From Membranipora membranacea (taxonomy: Eukaryota; Bryozoa; Gymnolaemata; Cheilostomatida; Membraniporidae): a stretch of DNA of 64,000 nt. The notes below the pieces were generated by a model, which was not told where the DNA came from, searched no databases, and saw nothing but the letters and a program-made list of their open reading frames with translations. Shown here in pieces: positions 1 through 14,135 of the stretch. Position numbers and translations under genes: made by a program. The stretch spans positions 17,668,001-17,732,000 of the forward strand of contig OU612072.1 in assembly GCA_914767715.1 (NCBI GenBank), in the 5' to 3' direction. Within the stretch, counting starts at the first letter, position 1. Every line of letters begins with the position of its first letter.

Positions 1-3000
1 AAGTTTTTTCAAAATGCGCATTTTTTTCACCAAGATGCTCAACTCAGTGAGATAAACACTTTCGTCCGTTTTAGCGACGTTTTTTCGTTATAACTTCGCC
101 AATTTTTGTCCGATCGTCCCGATATTTGCGCCATTAGACTCGCAGCGAGAAACTGAGTCAGAATAAGTGTTTCAATTTGAAATTTGAAAGTTTTTTCAAA
201 ATGCGCATTTTTTTCACCAAGATGCTCAACTCAGTGAGATAAACACTTTCGCGCGATTTGACGACTTTTTTCGCTATAACTTCGCCAATTTTTGTCCGAT
301 CGTCCCGATATTTGCGGCAAAAGACTCGCAGCGAGAAACTGAGTCAGAATAAGTGTTTCAATTTGAAATTTGAAAGTTTTTTCAAAATGCGCATTTTTTC
401 ACCAAGATGCTCAACTCAGTGAGATAAACACTTTCGTCCGTTTTAGCGACGTTTTTCGCTATAACTTCGCCAATTTTTGTCCGATCGTCCCGATATTTGC
501 GCCATTAGACTCGCAGCGAGAAACTGAGTCAGAATAAGTGTTTCAATTTGAAATTTGAAAGTTTTTTCAAAATGCGCATTTTTTTCACCAAGATGCTCAA
601 CTCAGTGAGATAAACACTTTCGCGCGATTTGACGACTTTTTTCGCTATAACTTCGCCAATTTTTGTCCGACTCGTCCGATATTTGCGGCAAAAGACTCGC
701 AGCGAGAAACTGAGTCAGAATAAGTGTTTCAATTTGAAATTTGAAAGTTTTTTCAAAATGCGCATTTTTTTCACCAAGATGCTCAACTCAGTGAGATAAA
801 CACTTTCGTCCGTTTTAGCGACGTTTTTCGTTATAACTTCGCCAATTTTTGTCCGATCGTCCCGATATTTGCGCCATTAGAACTCGCAGCGAGAAACTGA
901 GTCAGAATAAGTGTTTCAATTTGAAATTTGAAAGTTTTTTCAAAATGCGCATTTTTTTCACCAAGATGCTCAACTCAGTGAGATAAACACTTTCGCGCGA
1001 TTTGACGACTTTTTTCGCTATAACTTCGCCAATTTTGTCCGATCGTCCCGATATTTGCGGCAAAAGACTCGCAGCGAGAAACTGAGTCAGAATAAGTGTT
1101 TCAATTTGAAATTTGAAAGTTTTTTCAAAATGCGCATTTTTTTCACCAAGATGCTCAACTCAGTGAGATAAACACTTTCGTCCGTTTTAGCGACGTTTTT
1201 CGTTATAACTTCGCCAATTTTTTGTCCGATCGTCCCGATATTTGCGCCATTAGACTCGCAGCGAGAAACTGAGTCAGAATAAGTGTTTCAATTTGAAATT
1301 TGAAAGTTTTTTCAAAATGCGCATTTTTTTCACCAAGATGCTCAACTCAGTGAGATAAACACTTTCGCGCGATTTGACGACTTTTTTCGCTATAACTTCG
1401 CCAATTATTTGTCCGATCGTCCCGATATTTGCGGCAAAAGACTCGCAGTGAGAAACTGAGTCAGAATAAGTGTTTCAATTTGAAATTTGAAAGTTTTTTC
1501 AAAATGCGCATTTTTTTCACCAAGATGCTCAACTCAGTGAGATAAACACTTTCGACACTTTCGTCCGTTTTAGCGACGTTTTTCNNNNNNNNNNNNNNNN
1601 NNNNNNNNNNNNNNNNNNNNNNNNNNNNNNNNNNNNNNNNNNNNNNNNNNNNNNNNNNNNNNNNNNNNNNNNNNNNNNNNNNNNNNNNNNNNNNNNNNNN
1701 NNNNNNNNNNNNNNNNNNNNNNNNNNNNNNNNNNNNNNNNNNNNNNNNNNNNNNNNNNNNNNNNNNNNNNNNNNNNNNNNNNNNNNNNNNNNNNNNNNNN
1801 NNNNNNNNNNNNNNNNNNNNNNNNNNNNNNNNNNNNNNNNNNNNNNNNNNNNNNNNNNNNNNNNNNNNNNNNNNNNNNNNNNNNNNNNNNNNNNNNNNNN
1901 NNNNNNNNNNNNNNNNNNNNNNNNNNNNNNNNNNNNNNNNNNNNNNNNNNNNNNNNNNNNNNNNNNNNNNNNNNNNNNNNNNNNNNNNNNNNNNNNNNNN
2001 NNNNNNNNNNNNNNNNNNNNNNNNNNNNNNNNNNNNNNNNNNNNNNNNNNNNNNNNNNNNNNNNNNNNNNNNNNNNNNNNNNNNAACTTCGCCAATTCTT
2101 GTCCGATCGTCCCGATATTTGCGCCATTAGACTCGCAGCGAAAAGCTGAGTCTGAATAAGTGTTTCAGTTTGAAATTTGAAAGTTTTTTCAAAATGCGCA
2201 TTTTTTTCACCAAGATGCTCAACTCAGTGAGATAAACACTTTCGCGCGATTTGACGAATTTTTTCGCTATAAATTCGCCAATTTTTGTCCGATCGTCTCA
2301 ATATTTGCGGCAAAAGACTCGCAGCGAGAAACTGAGTCAGAATAAGTGTTTCAATTTGAAATTTGAAAGTTTTTTCAAAATGCGCATTTTTTTCACCAAG
2401 ATGCTCAACTCAGTGAGGTAAACACTTTCGTCCGTTTTAGCGACGTTTTTCGCTATAACTTCGCCAATTCTTGTCCGATTGTCCCGATATTTGCGCCATT
2501 AGACTCGCAGCGAAAAGCTGAGTCTGAATAAGTGTTTCAGTTTGAAATTTGAAAGTTTTTTCAAAATGCGCATTTTTTTCACCAAGATGCTCAACTCAGT
2601 GAGATAGACACTTTCGCGCGATTTGACGACTTTTTTCGCTATAACTTCGCCAATTCTTGTCCGATCGTCCCGATATTTGCGGCAAAAGACTCGCAGCGAG
2701 AAACTGAGTCAGAATAAGTGTTTCAATTTGAAATTTGAAAGTTTTTTCAAAATGCGCATTTTTTTCACCAAGATGCTCAACTCAGTGAGATAAACACTTT
2801 CGTCCGTTTTAGCGACGTTTTTCGCTATAACTTCGCCAATTCTTGTCCGATCGTCCCGATATTTGCGCCATTAGACTCGCAGCGAAAAGCTGAGTCTGAA
2901 TAAGTGTTTCAGTTTGAAATTTGAAAGTTTTTTCAAAATGCGCATTTTTTTCACCAAGATGCTCAACTCAGTGAGATAAACACTTTCGTCCGTTTTAGCG

Positions 3001-6000
3001 ACGTTTTTCGCTATAACTTCGCCAATTCTTGTCCGATCGTCCCGATATTTGCGCCATTAGACTCGCAGCGAAAAGCTGAGTCTGAATAAGTGTTTCAGTT
3101 TGAAATTTGAAAGTTTTTTCAAAATGCGCATTTTTTTCACCAAGATGCTCAACTCAGTGAGATAAACACTTTCGTCCGTTTTAGCGACGTTTTTCGCTAT
3201 AACTTCGCCAATTCTTGTCCGATCGTCCCGATATTTGCGCCATTAGACTCGCAGCGAAAAGCTGAGTCTGAATAATTGTTTCAGTTTGAAATTTGAAAGT
3301 TTTTTCAAAATGCGCATTTTTTTCACCAAGATGCTCAACTCAGTGAGATAAACACTTTCGCGCGATTTGACGACTTTTTTCGCTATAACTTCGCCAATTC
3401 TTGTCCGATCGTCCCGATATTTGCGGCAAAAGACTTGCAGCGAGAAACTGAGTCAGAATAAGTGTTTCAATTTGAAATTTGAAAGTTTTTTCAAAATGTG
3501 CATTTTTTTCACCAAGATGCTCAACTCAGTGAGATAAACACTTTCGTCCGTTTTAGCGACGTTTTTCGCTATAACTTCGCCAATTCTTGTCCGATCGTCC
3601 CGATATTTGCGCCATTAGACTCGCAGCGAAAAGCTGAGTCTGAATAAGTGTTTCAGTTTGAAATTTGAAAGTTTTTTCAAAATGCGCATTTTTTTCACCA
3701 AGATGCTCAACTCAGTGAGATAAACACTTTCGTCCGTTTTAGCGACGTTTTTCGCTATAACTTCGCCAATTCTTGTCCGATCGTCCCGATATTTGCGGCA
3801 AAAGACTCGCAGTGAGAAACTGAGTCAGAATAAGTGTTTCAATTTGAAATTTGAAAGTTTTTTCAAAATGCGCATTTTTTTCACCAAGATGCTCAACTCA
3901 GTGAGATAAACACTTTCGTCCGTTTTAGCGACGTTTTTCGCTATAACTTCGCCAATTCTTGTCCGATCGTCCCGATATTTGTGCCATTAGACTCGCAGCA
4001 AACAGCTGAGTCTGAATAAGTGTTTCAGTTTGAAATTTGAAAGTTTTTTCAAAATGCGCATTTTTTTCACCAAGATGCTCAACTCAGTGAGATAAACACT
4101 TTCGCGCGATTTGACGACTTTTTTCGCTACAACTTCGCCAATTTTTGTCTGATCGTCCCGATATTTGCGGCAAAAGACTCGCAGCGAGAAACTGAGTCAG
4201 AATAAGTGTTTCAATTTGAAATTTGAAAGTTTTTTCAAAATGCGCATTTTTTTCACCAAGATGCTCAACTCAGTGAGATAAACACTTTCGTCCGTTTTAG
4301 CGACGTTTTTCGCTATAACTTCGCCAATTCTTGTCCGATCGTCCCGATATTTGCGCCATTAGACTCGCAGCGAAAAGCTGAGTCTGAATAATTGTTTCAG
4401 TTTGAAATTTGAAAGTTTTTTCAAAATGCGCATTTTTTTCACCAAGATGCTCAACTCAGTGAGATAAACACTTTCGCGCGATTTGACGACTTTTTTCGCT
4501 ATAACTTCGCCAATTCTTGTCCGATCGTCCCGATATTTGCGGCAAAAGACTTGCAGCGAGAAACTGAGTCAGAATAAGTGTTTCAATTTGAAATTTGAAA
4601 GTTTTTTCAAAATGTGCATTTTTTTCACCAAGATGCTCAACTCAGTGAGATAAACACTTTCGTCCGTTTTAGCGACGTTTTTCGCTATAACTTCGCCAAT
4701 TCTTGTCCGATCGTCCCGATATTTGCGCCATTAGACTCGCAGCGAAAAGCTGAGTCTGAATAAGTGTTTCAGTTTGAAATTTGAAAGTTTTTTCAAAATG
4801 CGCATTTTTTTCACCAAGATGCTCAACTCAGTGAGATAAACACTTTCGTCCGTTTTAGCGACGTTTTTCGCTATAACTTCGCCAATTCTTGTCCGATCGT
4901 CCCGATATTTGCGGCAAAAGACTCGCAGTGAGAAACTGAGTCAGAATAAGTGTTTCAATTTGAAATTTGAAAGTTTTTTCAAAATGCGCATTTTTTTCAC
5001 CAAGATGCTCAACTCAGTGAGATAAACACTTTCGTCCGTTTTAGCGACGTTTTTCGCTATAACTTCGCCAATTCTTGTCCGATCGTCCCGATATTTGTGC
5101 CATTAGACTCGCAGCAAACAGCTGAGTCTGAATAAGTGTTTCAGTTTGAAATTTGAAAGTTTTTTCAAAATGCGCATTTTTTTCACCAAGATGCTCAACT
5201 CAGTGAGATAAACACTTTCGCGCGATTTGACGACTTTTTTCGCTACAACTTCGCCAATTTTTGTCTGATCGTCCCGATATTTGCGGCAAAAGACTCGCAG
5301 CGAGAAACTGAGTCAGAATAAGTGTTTCAATTTGAAATTTGAAAGTTTTTTCAAAATGCGCATTTTTTTCACCAAGATGCTCAACTCAGTGAGATAAACA
5401 CTTTCGTCCGTTTTAGCGACGTTTTTTCGCTATAACTTCGCCAATTCTTGTCTGATCGTCCCGATATTGGCGCCATTAGACTCGTTGCGAAAAGCTGAGT
5501 CTGAATAAGTGTTTCAGTTTGAAATTTGGAAGTTTTTTCAAAATGCGCATTTTTTTCACCAAGATGCTCAACTCAGTGAGATAAACACTTTCGCGCGATT
5601 TGACGACTTTTTTCGCTATAACTTCGCCAATTTTTGTCCGATCGTCCCGATATTTGCGGCAAAAGACTCGCCGCGAGAAACTGAGTCAGAATAAGTGTTT
5701 CAATTTGAAATTTGAAAGTTTTTTCAAAATGCGCATTTTTTTTCACCAAGATGCTCAACTCAGTGAGATAAACACTTTCGTCCGTTTTAGCGACGTTTTT
5801 CGCTATAACTTCGCCAATTCTTGTCTGATCGTCCCGATATTTGCGCCATTAGACTCGCAGCGAAAAGCTGAGTCTGAATAAGTGTTTCAGTTTGAAATTT
5901 GAAAGTTTTTTCAAAATGCGCATTTTTTTCACCAAGATGCTCAACTCAGTGAGATAAACACTTTCGTCCGTTTTAGCGACGTTTTTCGCTATAACTTCGC

Positions 6001-9000
6001 CAATTCTTGTCCGATCGTCCCGATATTTGCGCCATTAGACTCGCAGCGAAAAGCTGAGTCTGAATAAGTGTTTCAGTTTGAAATTTGAAAGTTTTTTCAA
6101 AATGCGCATTTTTTTCACCAAGATGCTCAACTCAGTGAGATAAACACTTTCGCGCGATTTGACGAATTTTTTCGCTATAAATTCGCCAATTCTTGTCCGA
6201 TCGTCCCGATATTTGCGCCATTAGACTCGCAGCGAAAAGCTGAGTCTGAATAAGTGTTTCAGTTTGAAATTTGAAAGTTTTTTCAAAATGCGCATTTTTT
6301 TCACCAAGATGCTCAACTCAGTGAGATAAACACTTTCGTCCGTTTTAGCGACGTTTTTCGCTATAACTTCGCCAATTCTTGTCCGATCGTCCCGATATTT
6401 GCGGCAAAAGACTCGCAGTGAGAAACTGAGTCAGAATAAGTGTTTCAATTTGAAATTTGAAAGTTTTTTCAAAATGCGCATTTTTTTCACCAAGATGCTC
6501 AACTCAGTGAGATAAACACTTTCGTCCGTTTTAGCGACGTTTTTCGCTATAACTTCGCCAATTCTTGTCCGATCGTCCCGATATTTGTGCCATTAGACTC
6601 GCAGCAAACAGCTGAGTCTGAATAAGTGTTTCAGTTTGAAATTTGAAAGTTTTTTCAAAATGCGCATTTTTTTCACCAAGATGCTCAACTCAGTGAGATA
6701 AACACTTTCGCGCGATTTGACGACTTTTTTCGCTACAACTTCGCCAATTTTTGTCTGATCGTCCCGATATTTGCGGCAAAAGACTCGCAGCGAGAAACTG
6801 AGTCAGAATAAGTGTTTCAATTTGAAATTTGAAAGTTTTTTCAAAATGCGCATTTTTTTCACCAAGATGCTCAACTCAGTGAGATAAACACTTTCGTCCG
6901 TTTTAGCGACGTTTTTCGCTATAACTTCGCCAATTCTTGTCTGATCGTCCCGATATTGGCGCCATTAGACTCGTTGCGAAAAGCTGAGTCTGAATAAGTG
7001 TTTCAGTTTGAAATTTGGAAGTTTTTTCAAAATGCGCATTTTTTTCACCAAGATGCTCAACTCAGTGAGATAAACACTTTCGCGCGATTTGACGACTTTT
7101 TTCGTTATAACTTCGCCAATTTTTGTCCGATCGTCCCGATATTTGCGGCAAAAGACTCGCCGCGAGAAACTGAGTCAGAATAAGTGTTTCAATTTGAAAT
7201 TTGAAAGTTTTTTCAAAATGCGCATTTTTTTTCACCAAGATGCTCAACTCAGTGAGATAAACACTTTCGTCCGTTTTAGCGACGTTTTTCGCTATAACTT
7301 CGCCAATTCTTGTCTGATCGTCCCGATATTTGCGCCATTAGACTCGCAGCGAAAAGCTGAGTCTGAATAAGTGTTTCAGTTTGAAATTTGAAAGTTTTTT
7401 CAAAATGCGCATTTTTTTCACCAAGATGCTCAACTCAGTGAGATAAACACTTTCGTCCGTTTTAGCGACGTTTTTCGCTATAACTTCGCCAATTCTTGTC
7501 CGATCGTCCCGATTTTTGCGCCATTAGACTCGCAGCGAAAAGCTGAGTCTGAATAAGTGTTTCAGTTTGAAATTTGAAAGTTTTTTCAAAATGCGCATTT
7601 TTTTCACCAAGATGCTCAACTCAGTGAGATAAACACTTTCGTCCGTTTTAGCGACGTTTTTCGCTATAACTTCGCCAATTCTTGTCCGATCGTCCCGATA
7701 TTTGCGCCATTAGACTCGCAGCGAAAAGCTGAGTCTGAATAAGTGTTTCAGTTTGAAATTTGAAAGTTTTTTCAAAATGCGCATTTTTTTTCACCAAGAT
7801 GCTCAACTCAGTGAGATAAACACTTTCGTCCGTTTTAGCGACGTTTTTCGCTATAACTTCGCCAATTCTTGTCCGATCGTCCCGATATTTGCGGCAAAAG
7901 ACTCGCAGTGAGAAACTGAGTCAGAATAAGTGTTTCAATTTGAAATTTGAAAGTTTTTTCAAAATGCGCATTTTTTTCACCAAGATGCTCAACTCAGTGA
8001 GATAAACACTTTCGTCCGTTTTAGCGACGTTTTTCGCTATAACTTCGCCAATTCTTGTCCGATCGTCCCGATATTTGTGCCATTAGACTCGCAGCGAACA
8101 GCTGAGTCTGAATAAGTGTTTCAGTTTGAAATTTGAAAGTTTTTTCAAAATGCGCATTTTTTTCACCAAGATGCTCAACTCAGTGAGATAAACACTTTCG
8201 CGCGATTTGACGACTTTTTTCGCTACAACTTCGCCAATTTTTGTCTGATCGTCCCGATATTTGCGGCAAAAGACTCGCAGCGAGAAACTGAGTCAGAATA
8301 AGTGTTTCAATTTGAAATTTGAAAGTTTTTTCAAAATGCGCATTTTTTTCACCAAGATGCTCAACTCAGTGAGATAAACACTTTCGTCCGTTTTAGCGAC
8401 GTTTTTCGCTATAACTTCGCCAATTCTTGTCTGATCGTCCCGATATTGGCGCCATTAGACTCGCAGCGAAAAGCTGAGTCTGAATAAGTGTTTCAGTTTG
8501 AAATTTGGAAGTTTTTTCAAAATGCGCATTTTTTTCACCAAGATGCTCAACTCAGTGAGATAAACACTTTCGCGCGATTTGACGACTTTTTTCGTTATAA
8601 CTTCGCCAATTTTTGTCCGATCGTCCCGATATTTGCGGCAAAAGACTCGCCGCGAGAAACTGAGTCAGAATAAGTGTTTCAATTTGAAATTTGAAAGTTT
8701 TTTCAAAATGCGCATTTTTTTTCACCAAGATGCTCAACTCAGTGAGATAAACACTTTCGTCCGTTTTAGCGACGTTTTTCGCTATAACTTCGCCAATTCT
8801 TGTCTGATCGTCCCGATATTTGCGCCATTAGACTCGCAGCGAAAAGCTGAGTCTGAATAAGTGTTTCAGTTTGAAATTTGGAAGTTTTTTCAAAATGCGC
8901 ATTTTTTTCACCAAGATGCTCAACTCAGTGAGATAAACACTTTCGCGCGATTTGACGACTTTTTTCGCTATAACTTCGCCAATTTTTGTCCGATCGTCCC

Positions 9001-12000
9001 GATATTTGCGGCAAAAGACTCGCCGCGAGAAACTGAGTCAGAATAAGTGTTTCAATTTGAAATTTGAAAGTTTTTTCAAAATGCGCATTTTTTTTCACCA
9101 AGATGCTCAACTCAGTGAGATAAACACTTTCGTCCGTTTTAGCGACGTTTTTCGCTATAACTTCGCCAATTCTTGTCCGATCGTCCCGATATTTGCGCCA
9201 TTTGACTCGCAGCGAAAAGCTGAGTCTGAATAAGTGTTTCAGTTTGAAATTTGAAAGTTTTTTCAAAATGCGCATTTTTTTCACCAAGATGCTCAACTCA
9301 GTGAGATAAACACTTTCGTCCGTTTTAGCAACGTTTTTCGCTATAACTTCGCCAATTCTTGTCCGATCGTCCCGATATTTGCGCCATTAGACTCGCAGCG
9401 AAAAGCTGAGTCTGAATAAGTGTTTCAGTTTGAAATTTGAAAGTTTTTTCAAAATGCGCATTTTTTTCACCAAGATGCTCAACTCAGTGAGATAAACACT
9501 TTCGCGCGATTTGACGACTTTTTTCGCTATAACTTCGCCAATTCTTGTCCGATCGTCCCGATATTTGCGGCAAAAGACTTGCAGCGAGAAACTGAGTCAG
9601 AATAAGTGTTTCAATTTGAAATTTGAAAGTTTTTTCAAAATGCGCATTTTTTTCACCAAGATGCTCAACTCAGTGAGATAAACACTTTCGTCCGTTTTAG
9701 CGACGTTTTTCGCTATAACTTCGCCAATTCTTGTCCGATCGTCCCGATATTTGCGGCAAAAGACTCGCAGTGAGAAACTGAGTCAGAATAAGTGTTTCAA
9801 TTTGAAATTTGAAAGTTTTTTCAAAATGCGCATTTTTTTCACCAAGATGCTCAACTCAGTGAGATAAACACTTTCGTCCGTTTTAGCGACGTTTTTCGCT
9901 ATAACTTCGCCAATTCTTGTCCGATCGTCCCGATCTTTGTGCCATTAGACTCGCAGCGAACAGCTGAGTCTGAATAAGTGTTTCAGTTTGAAATTTGAAA
10001 GTTTTTTCAAAATGCGCATTTTTTTCACCAAGATGCTCAACTCAGTGAGATAAACACTTTCGCGCGATTTGACGACTTTTTTCGCTACAACTTCGCCAAT
10101 TTTTGTCTGATCGTCCCGATATTTGCGGCAAAAGACTCGCAGCGAGAAACTGAGTCAGAATAAGTGTTTCAATTTGAAATTTGAAAGTTTTTTCAAAATG
10201 CGCATTTTTTTCACCAAGATGCTCAACTCAGTGAGATAAACACTTTCGTCCGTTTTAGCGACGTTTTTCGCTATAACTTCGCCAATTCTTGTCTGATCGT
10301 CCCGATATTGGCGCCATTAGACTCGCAGCGAAAAGCTGAGTCTGAATAAGTGTTTCAGTTTGAAATTTGGAAGTTTTTTCAAAATGCGCATTTTTTTCAC
10401 CAAGATGCTCAACTCAGTGAGATAAACACTTTCGCGCGATTTGACGACTTTTTTCGCTATAACTTCGCCAATTTTTGTCCGATCGTCCCGATATTTGCGG
10501 CAAAAGACTCGCCGCGAGAAACTGAGTCAGAATAAGTGTTTCAATTTGAAATTTGAAAGTTTTTTCAAAATGCGCATTTTTTTTCACCAAGATGCTCAAC
10601 TCAGTGAGATAAACACTTTCGTCCGTTTTAGCGACGTTTTTCGCTATAACTTCGCCAATTCTTGTCTGATCGTCCCGATATTTGCGCCATTAGACTCGCA
10701 GCGAAAAGCTGAGTCTGAATAAGTGTTTCAGTTTGAAATTTGGAAGTTTTTTCAAAATGCGCATTTTTTTTCACCAAGATGCTCAACTCAGTGAGATAAA
10801 CACTTTCGCGCGATTTGACGACTTTTTTCGCTATAACTTCGCCAATTTTTGTCCGATCGTCCCGATATTTGCGGCAAAAGACTCGCAGCGAGAAACTGAG
10901 TCAGAATAAGTGTTTCAATTTGAAATTTGAAAGTTTTTTCAAAATGCGCATTTTTTTTCACCAAGATGCTCAACTCAGTGAGATAAACACTTTCGTCCGT
11001 TTTAGCGACGTTTTTCGCTATAACTTCGCCAATTCTTGTCTGATCGTCCCGATATTTGCGCCATTTGACTCGCAGCGAAAAGCTGAGTCTGAATAAGTGT
11101 TTCAGTTTGAAATTTGAAAGTTTTTTCAAAATGCGCATTTTTTTCACCAAGATGCTCAACTCAGTGAGATAAACACTTTCGTCCGTTTTAGCAACGTTTT
11201 TCGCTATAACTTCGCCAATTCTTGTCCGATCGTCCCGATATTTGCGCCATTAGACTCGCAGCGAAAAGCTGAGTCTGAATAAGTGTTTCAGTTTGAAATT
11301 TGAAAGTTTTTTCAAAATGCGCATTTTTTTCACCAAGATGCTCAACTCAGTGAGATAAACACTTTCGCGCGATTTGACGACTTTTTTCGCTATAACTTCG
11401 CCAATTCTTGTCCGATCGTCCCGATATTTGCGGCAAAAGACTTGCAGCGAGAAACTGAGTCAGAATAAGTGTTTCAATTTGAAATTTGAAAGTTTTTTCA
11501 AAATGCGCATTTTTTTCACCAAGATGCTCAACTCAGTGAGATAAACACTTTCGTCCGTTTTAGCGACGTTTTTCGCTATAACTTCGCCAATTCTTGTCCG
11601 ATCGTCCCGATATTTGCGCCATTAGACTCGCAGCGAAAAGCTGAGTCTGAATAAGGGTTTCAGTTTGAAATTTGAAAGTTTTTTCAAAATGCGCATTTTT
11701 TTCACCAAGATGCTCAACTCAGTGAGATAAACACTTTCGCACGATTTGACGAATTTTTTCGCTATAACTTCGCCAATTTTTGTCCGATCGTCCCGATATT
11801 TGCGGCAAAAGACTCGCAGCGAGAAACTGAGTCAGAATAAGTGTTTCAATTTGAAATTTGAAAGATTTTTCAAAATCCGCATTTTTTTCACCAAGATGCT
11901 CAGCTCAGTGAGATAAACACTTTCGCGCGATTTGACGACTTTTTTCGCTATAACTTCGCCAATTTTTGTCCGATCGTCCCGATATTTGCGACAAAAGACT

Positions 12001-12290
12001 CGCAGCGAGAAACTGAGTCAGAATAAGTGTTTCAATTTGAAATTTGAAAGTTTTTTCAAAATCCGCATTTTTTTCACCAAGATGCTCAACTCAGTGAGAT
12101 AAACACTTTCGTGCGTTTTAACGGCTTTTTTCGCTATAACTTCGCCAATTTTTGTCCGATCGTCCCGATATTTGCGCCAAAAGACTCGCAGCGAGAAGCT
12201 GAGTCTGAATATGTCTTTCAATTTGAAATTTGAAAAAAGTTTTGAAAACCGCAATTTTTTTCACCAAGATGCACAACTCAGTGAGAAGTC
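1..12290. repeat. Satellite array, ~186-bp monomer, with dimeric and higher-order structure
   Basis: A continuous head-to-tail array of a monomer of about 186 bp. Two monomer types recur. One carries a 'cgtccgttttagcgacg' segment with 'gcgccattagactcgcagcg'; the other carries 'gcgcgatttgacgac' with 'gcggcaaaagactcgc'. They often alternate, giving a ~372-bp dimer. Blocks also repeat at longer spacing: identical variant blocks begin at 5509, 6998 and 8488, and at 8861 and 10350, a period of 1489-1490 bp or eight monomers. Another variant ('ataattgtttcag') recurs near 3,270 and 4,390, six monomers apart. Each monomer has a short palindrome around 'aatgcgcatt'. From about 11,640 the monomers diverge and the array ends near 12,290, the usual decay at an array edge. 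The array could be pericentromeric or subtelomeric. The many 61-123-codon open frames in it are repeat artefacts. Confidence 0.97.
1585..2084. other. Assembly gap of exactly 500 N inside the satellite
   Basis: The run of N is exactly 500 long and has satellite sequence on both sides, so it is a fixed-size placeholder. The true number of monomers here is unknown, and the array length in this window is a lower bound. Confidence 0.99.
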
Positions 12291-13360
12291 TTCCAGTCAC
12301 AGAGATGTCAGCTAAGTCATTCCTAAACAGGCTTAAGACTGCAAAACAAACTGTTGGATAAGGAGGAATGCGTGTACATTTAGACTTCATAGTACTGTAT
12401 GTTACCTCACAGTTTTATTGAGATAGATTTGACAGGTAATAAACAAATCTAAAATACTTGCCAGGTTAATGATGAAGCATTTAGATTGAATGTCTTGAAC
12501 TAAGATCATCATGTGTGCTACAAATTTCTCACAAAAGTGAAGTAAATTCTATGGAAATGGTATTAAAACCCGGCCGCGTGACAATCTCCCGAAACGTCGT
12601 TTTGTATGTGTAACGATATTAAAATTTATCAGCAGATCAATATTAGTAATATTTAGTCTCTCTTCTATTTGTTCTATCGTCACACCCATGTCATTACCAT
12701 GTAAAATCAAGATCGAATAAGAAAATGATGTACTGTAGTATCTGATTTACAGGTAGACAGAGTGTGCTGAACACACCGCGGACAAGATTAAATGTGCTGA
12801 AAAGGAGAATGGCTCTTGTTAACTTATCCGGAACAAATCAACAAGAAACACAGAATACAAAACTCTTCTTCGCGCAAGCACCAAGAGGCGGCAGGAAGAA
12901 CGTCAATATCTGTCTACAAGAATATGTTAGCGTTCTCCCAGTCCCAGTCCAAACATCATCAGACAAGAGCATACATTGCCAAGCCTCTGTGCCCAAACTA
13001 TTACAATTCAATTTCTGGCAAAGGGTGTTCTTTCATGGTAAGTCAAATGGCATGACATCTGTATGAATACCCATATTATTTTTTGTTTTGTCTCAATAAC
13101 AAAGGTCTTCTGCAATTTTAGCAGTCATTTAGGCATCATTGAGTGATTTACCTTGTTATTTATATTTTTAATTCTGTTCTGTATCATTCTTACTTCCTCC
13201 ATGTTTGTCAACCTCTTTGCTCAATCATGATACAATTATTCTACGTACAATAAACTGTAATACAATGCCTGGATCAAGTTTATCTTGTCAGTACGATCTC
13301 AGTGGTTAACGGGTTACTTGTCACTCACACAATAAAACCAGAGACTGATAGATATGGGCT
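12291..13360. other. Non-repetitive stretch after the satellite; one possible exon-like segment
   Basis: Unique AT-rich sequence between the satellite and the LINE. A segment at about 12,752-13,036 has an acceptor-like start (tttacag) and a donor-like end (catg|gtaagt) and is open in two + frames. One frame ends in a Cys-containing stretch (CPNYYNSISGKGCSF). I do not recognise the product, and the open frame could be chance or a retroelement ORF1 remnant. The remainder shows no gene. Confidence 0.3.
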
Positions 13361-13426
13361 CATATAATCTAGGAGGGCCTCTGGACAAACACTCTCAGCC
13401 TTCTTCACCACAATGTTAAGTCTTTA

Positions 13427-14109
13427 ATGAACAAACTTTTTTTCTATGGAAGTCTAAATTTCTCAAATTTAATTGACATTTTTTCTATTTCAAAAATATG
13501 GTTGAAACCTGAAATTCCAAACTCCATTGTGGACCTCCCTGGCTCTAACATTATCAGATGTGACAGATACTCGACCACAAAAACACGTGGCGGTTGGGCA
13601 GCTCCTTATATAAATAATGTTTTAAAGTTTAAAACTATCCAACAACCTCAATCTAAACTGCGAGAATTATGTGACTCTGTTTGAATTCACATCAAAACTC
13701 AACAAGATGAAGGTAGCTTGATCGTGGCATCCATCTATCTCCACCTGACACTGATCAAATGAAATTTATCTCATTATTGAGTGATATTTTACATCAAAAA
13801 CAGTTCATTCAAAAAAAGGTTGTGTTATTAGGGGATTTCAACATAAATTGGAACTCTAACTCTAGAGGAAAACAACTTATACAACAGAGTCTCATTTCTA
13901 CAGGCCTATATCAAGTGATAACAGGGTCATCATTTGTAAGTTACCATGGTAATGAAAGCCTCGTCGATTACAATAATTATGTTAATTGTGAACTAAAAGT
14001 CAAAACTTCTAAAATGTTAACATGTGAGCGCTCAATCTCAGACCACTATGCCACACTTTTAATGCTTGACAGGATAAAATCTTTAAAGCCAAAGCGTCAA
14101 ACATCATAA
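13427..14109 (+). pseudogene. LINE endonuclease domain, frameshifted
   Basis: This is the N-terminal endonuclease part of the LINE ORF2, which nicks target DNA for target-primed reverse transcription. The first open frame (to 13,684) contains an 'ISKIWLKPEIPNS' segment followed by the 'RGGWAAPY' strand, equivalent to 'SETWL...RGGGVALY' of active elements. After a frame change, 13,759-14,109 has 'VVLLGDFNINW' and 'ISDHYATLLML', the catalytic GDFN and SDH signatures. The frame break around 13,684-13,759 inactivates the protein. Confidence 0.85.
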
Positions 14110-14135
14110 CCAGAAATTTCAAGAAATTAAACCCC

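Noticed and set aside
1529-11159. Many open frames of 61-188 codons in the satellite, some spanning N
   Set aside because: They are frames of a non-coding 186-bp repeat, recur identically in every block, appear on both strands, and have no start context or splice logic.
1-12290. CRISPR-like array of regular repeats
   Set aside because: There are no unique spacers; the whole period is repeated, and the sequence is eukaryotic satellite DNA.
12764-13066. 100-codon open frame, possible gene
   Set aside because: Two overlapping frames are equally open, the start is not ATG and no family was recognised; kept only as a low-confidence exon-like segment.
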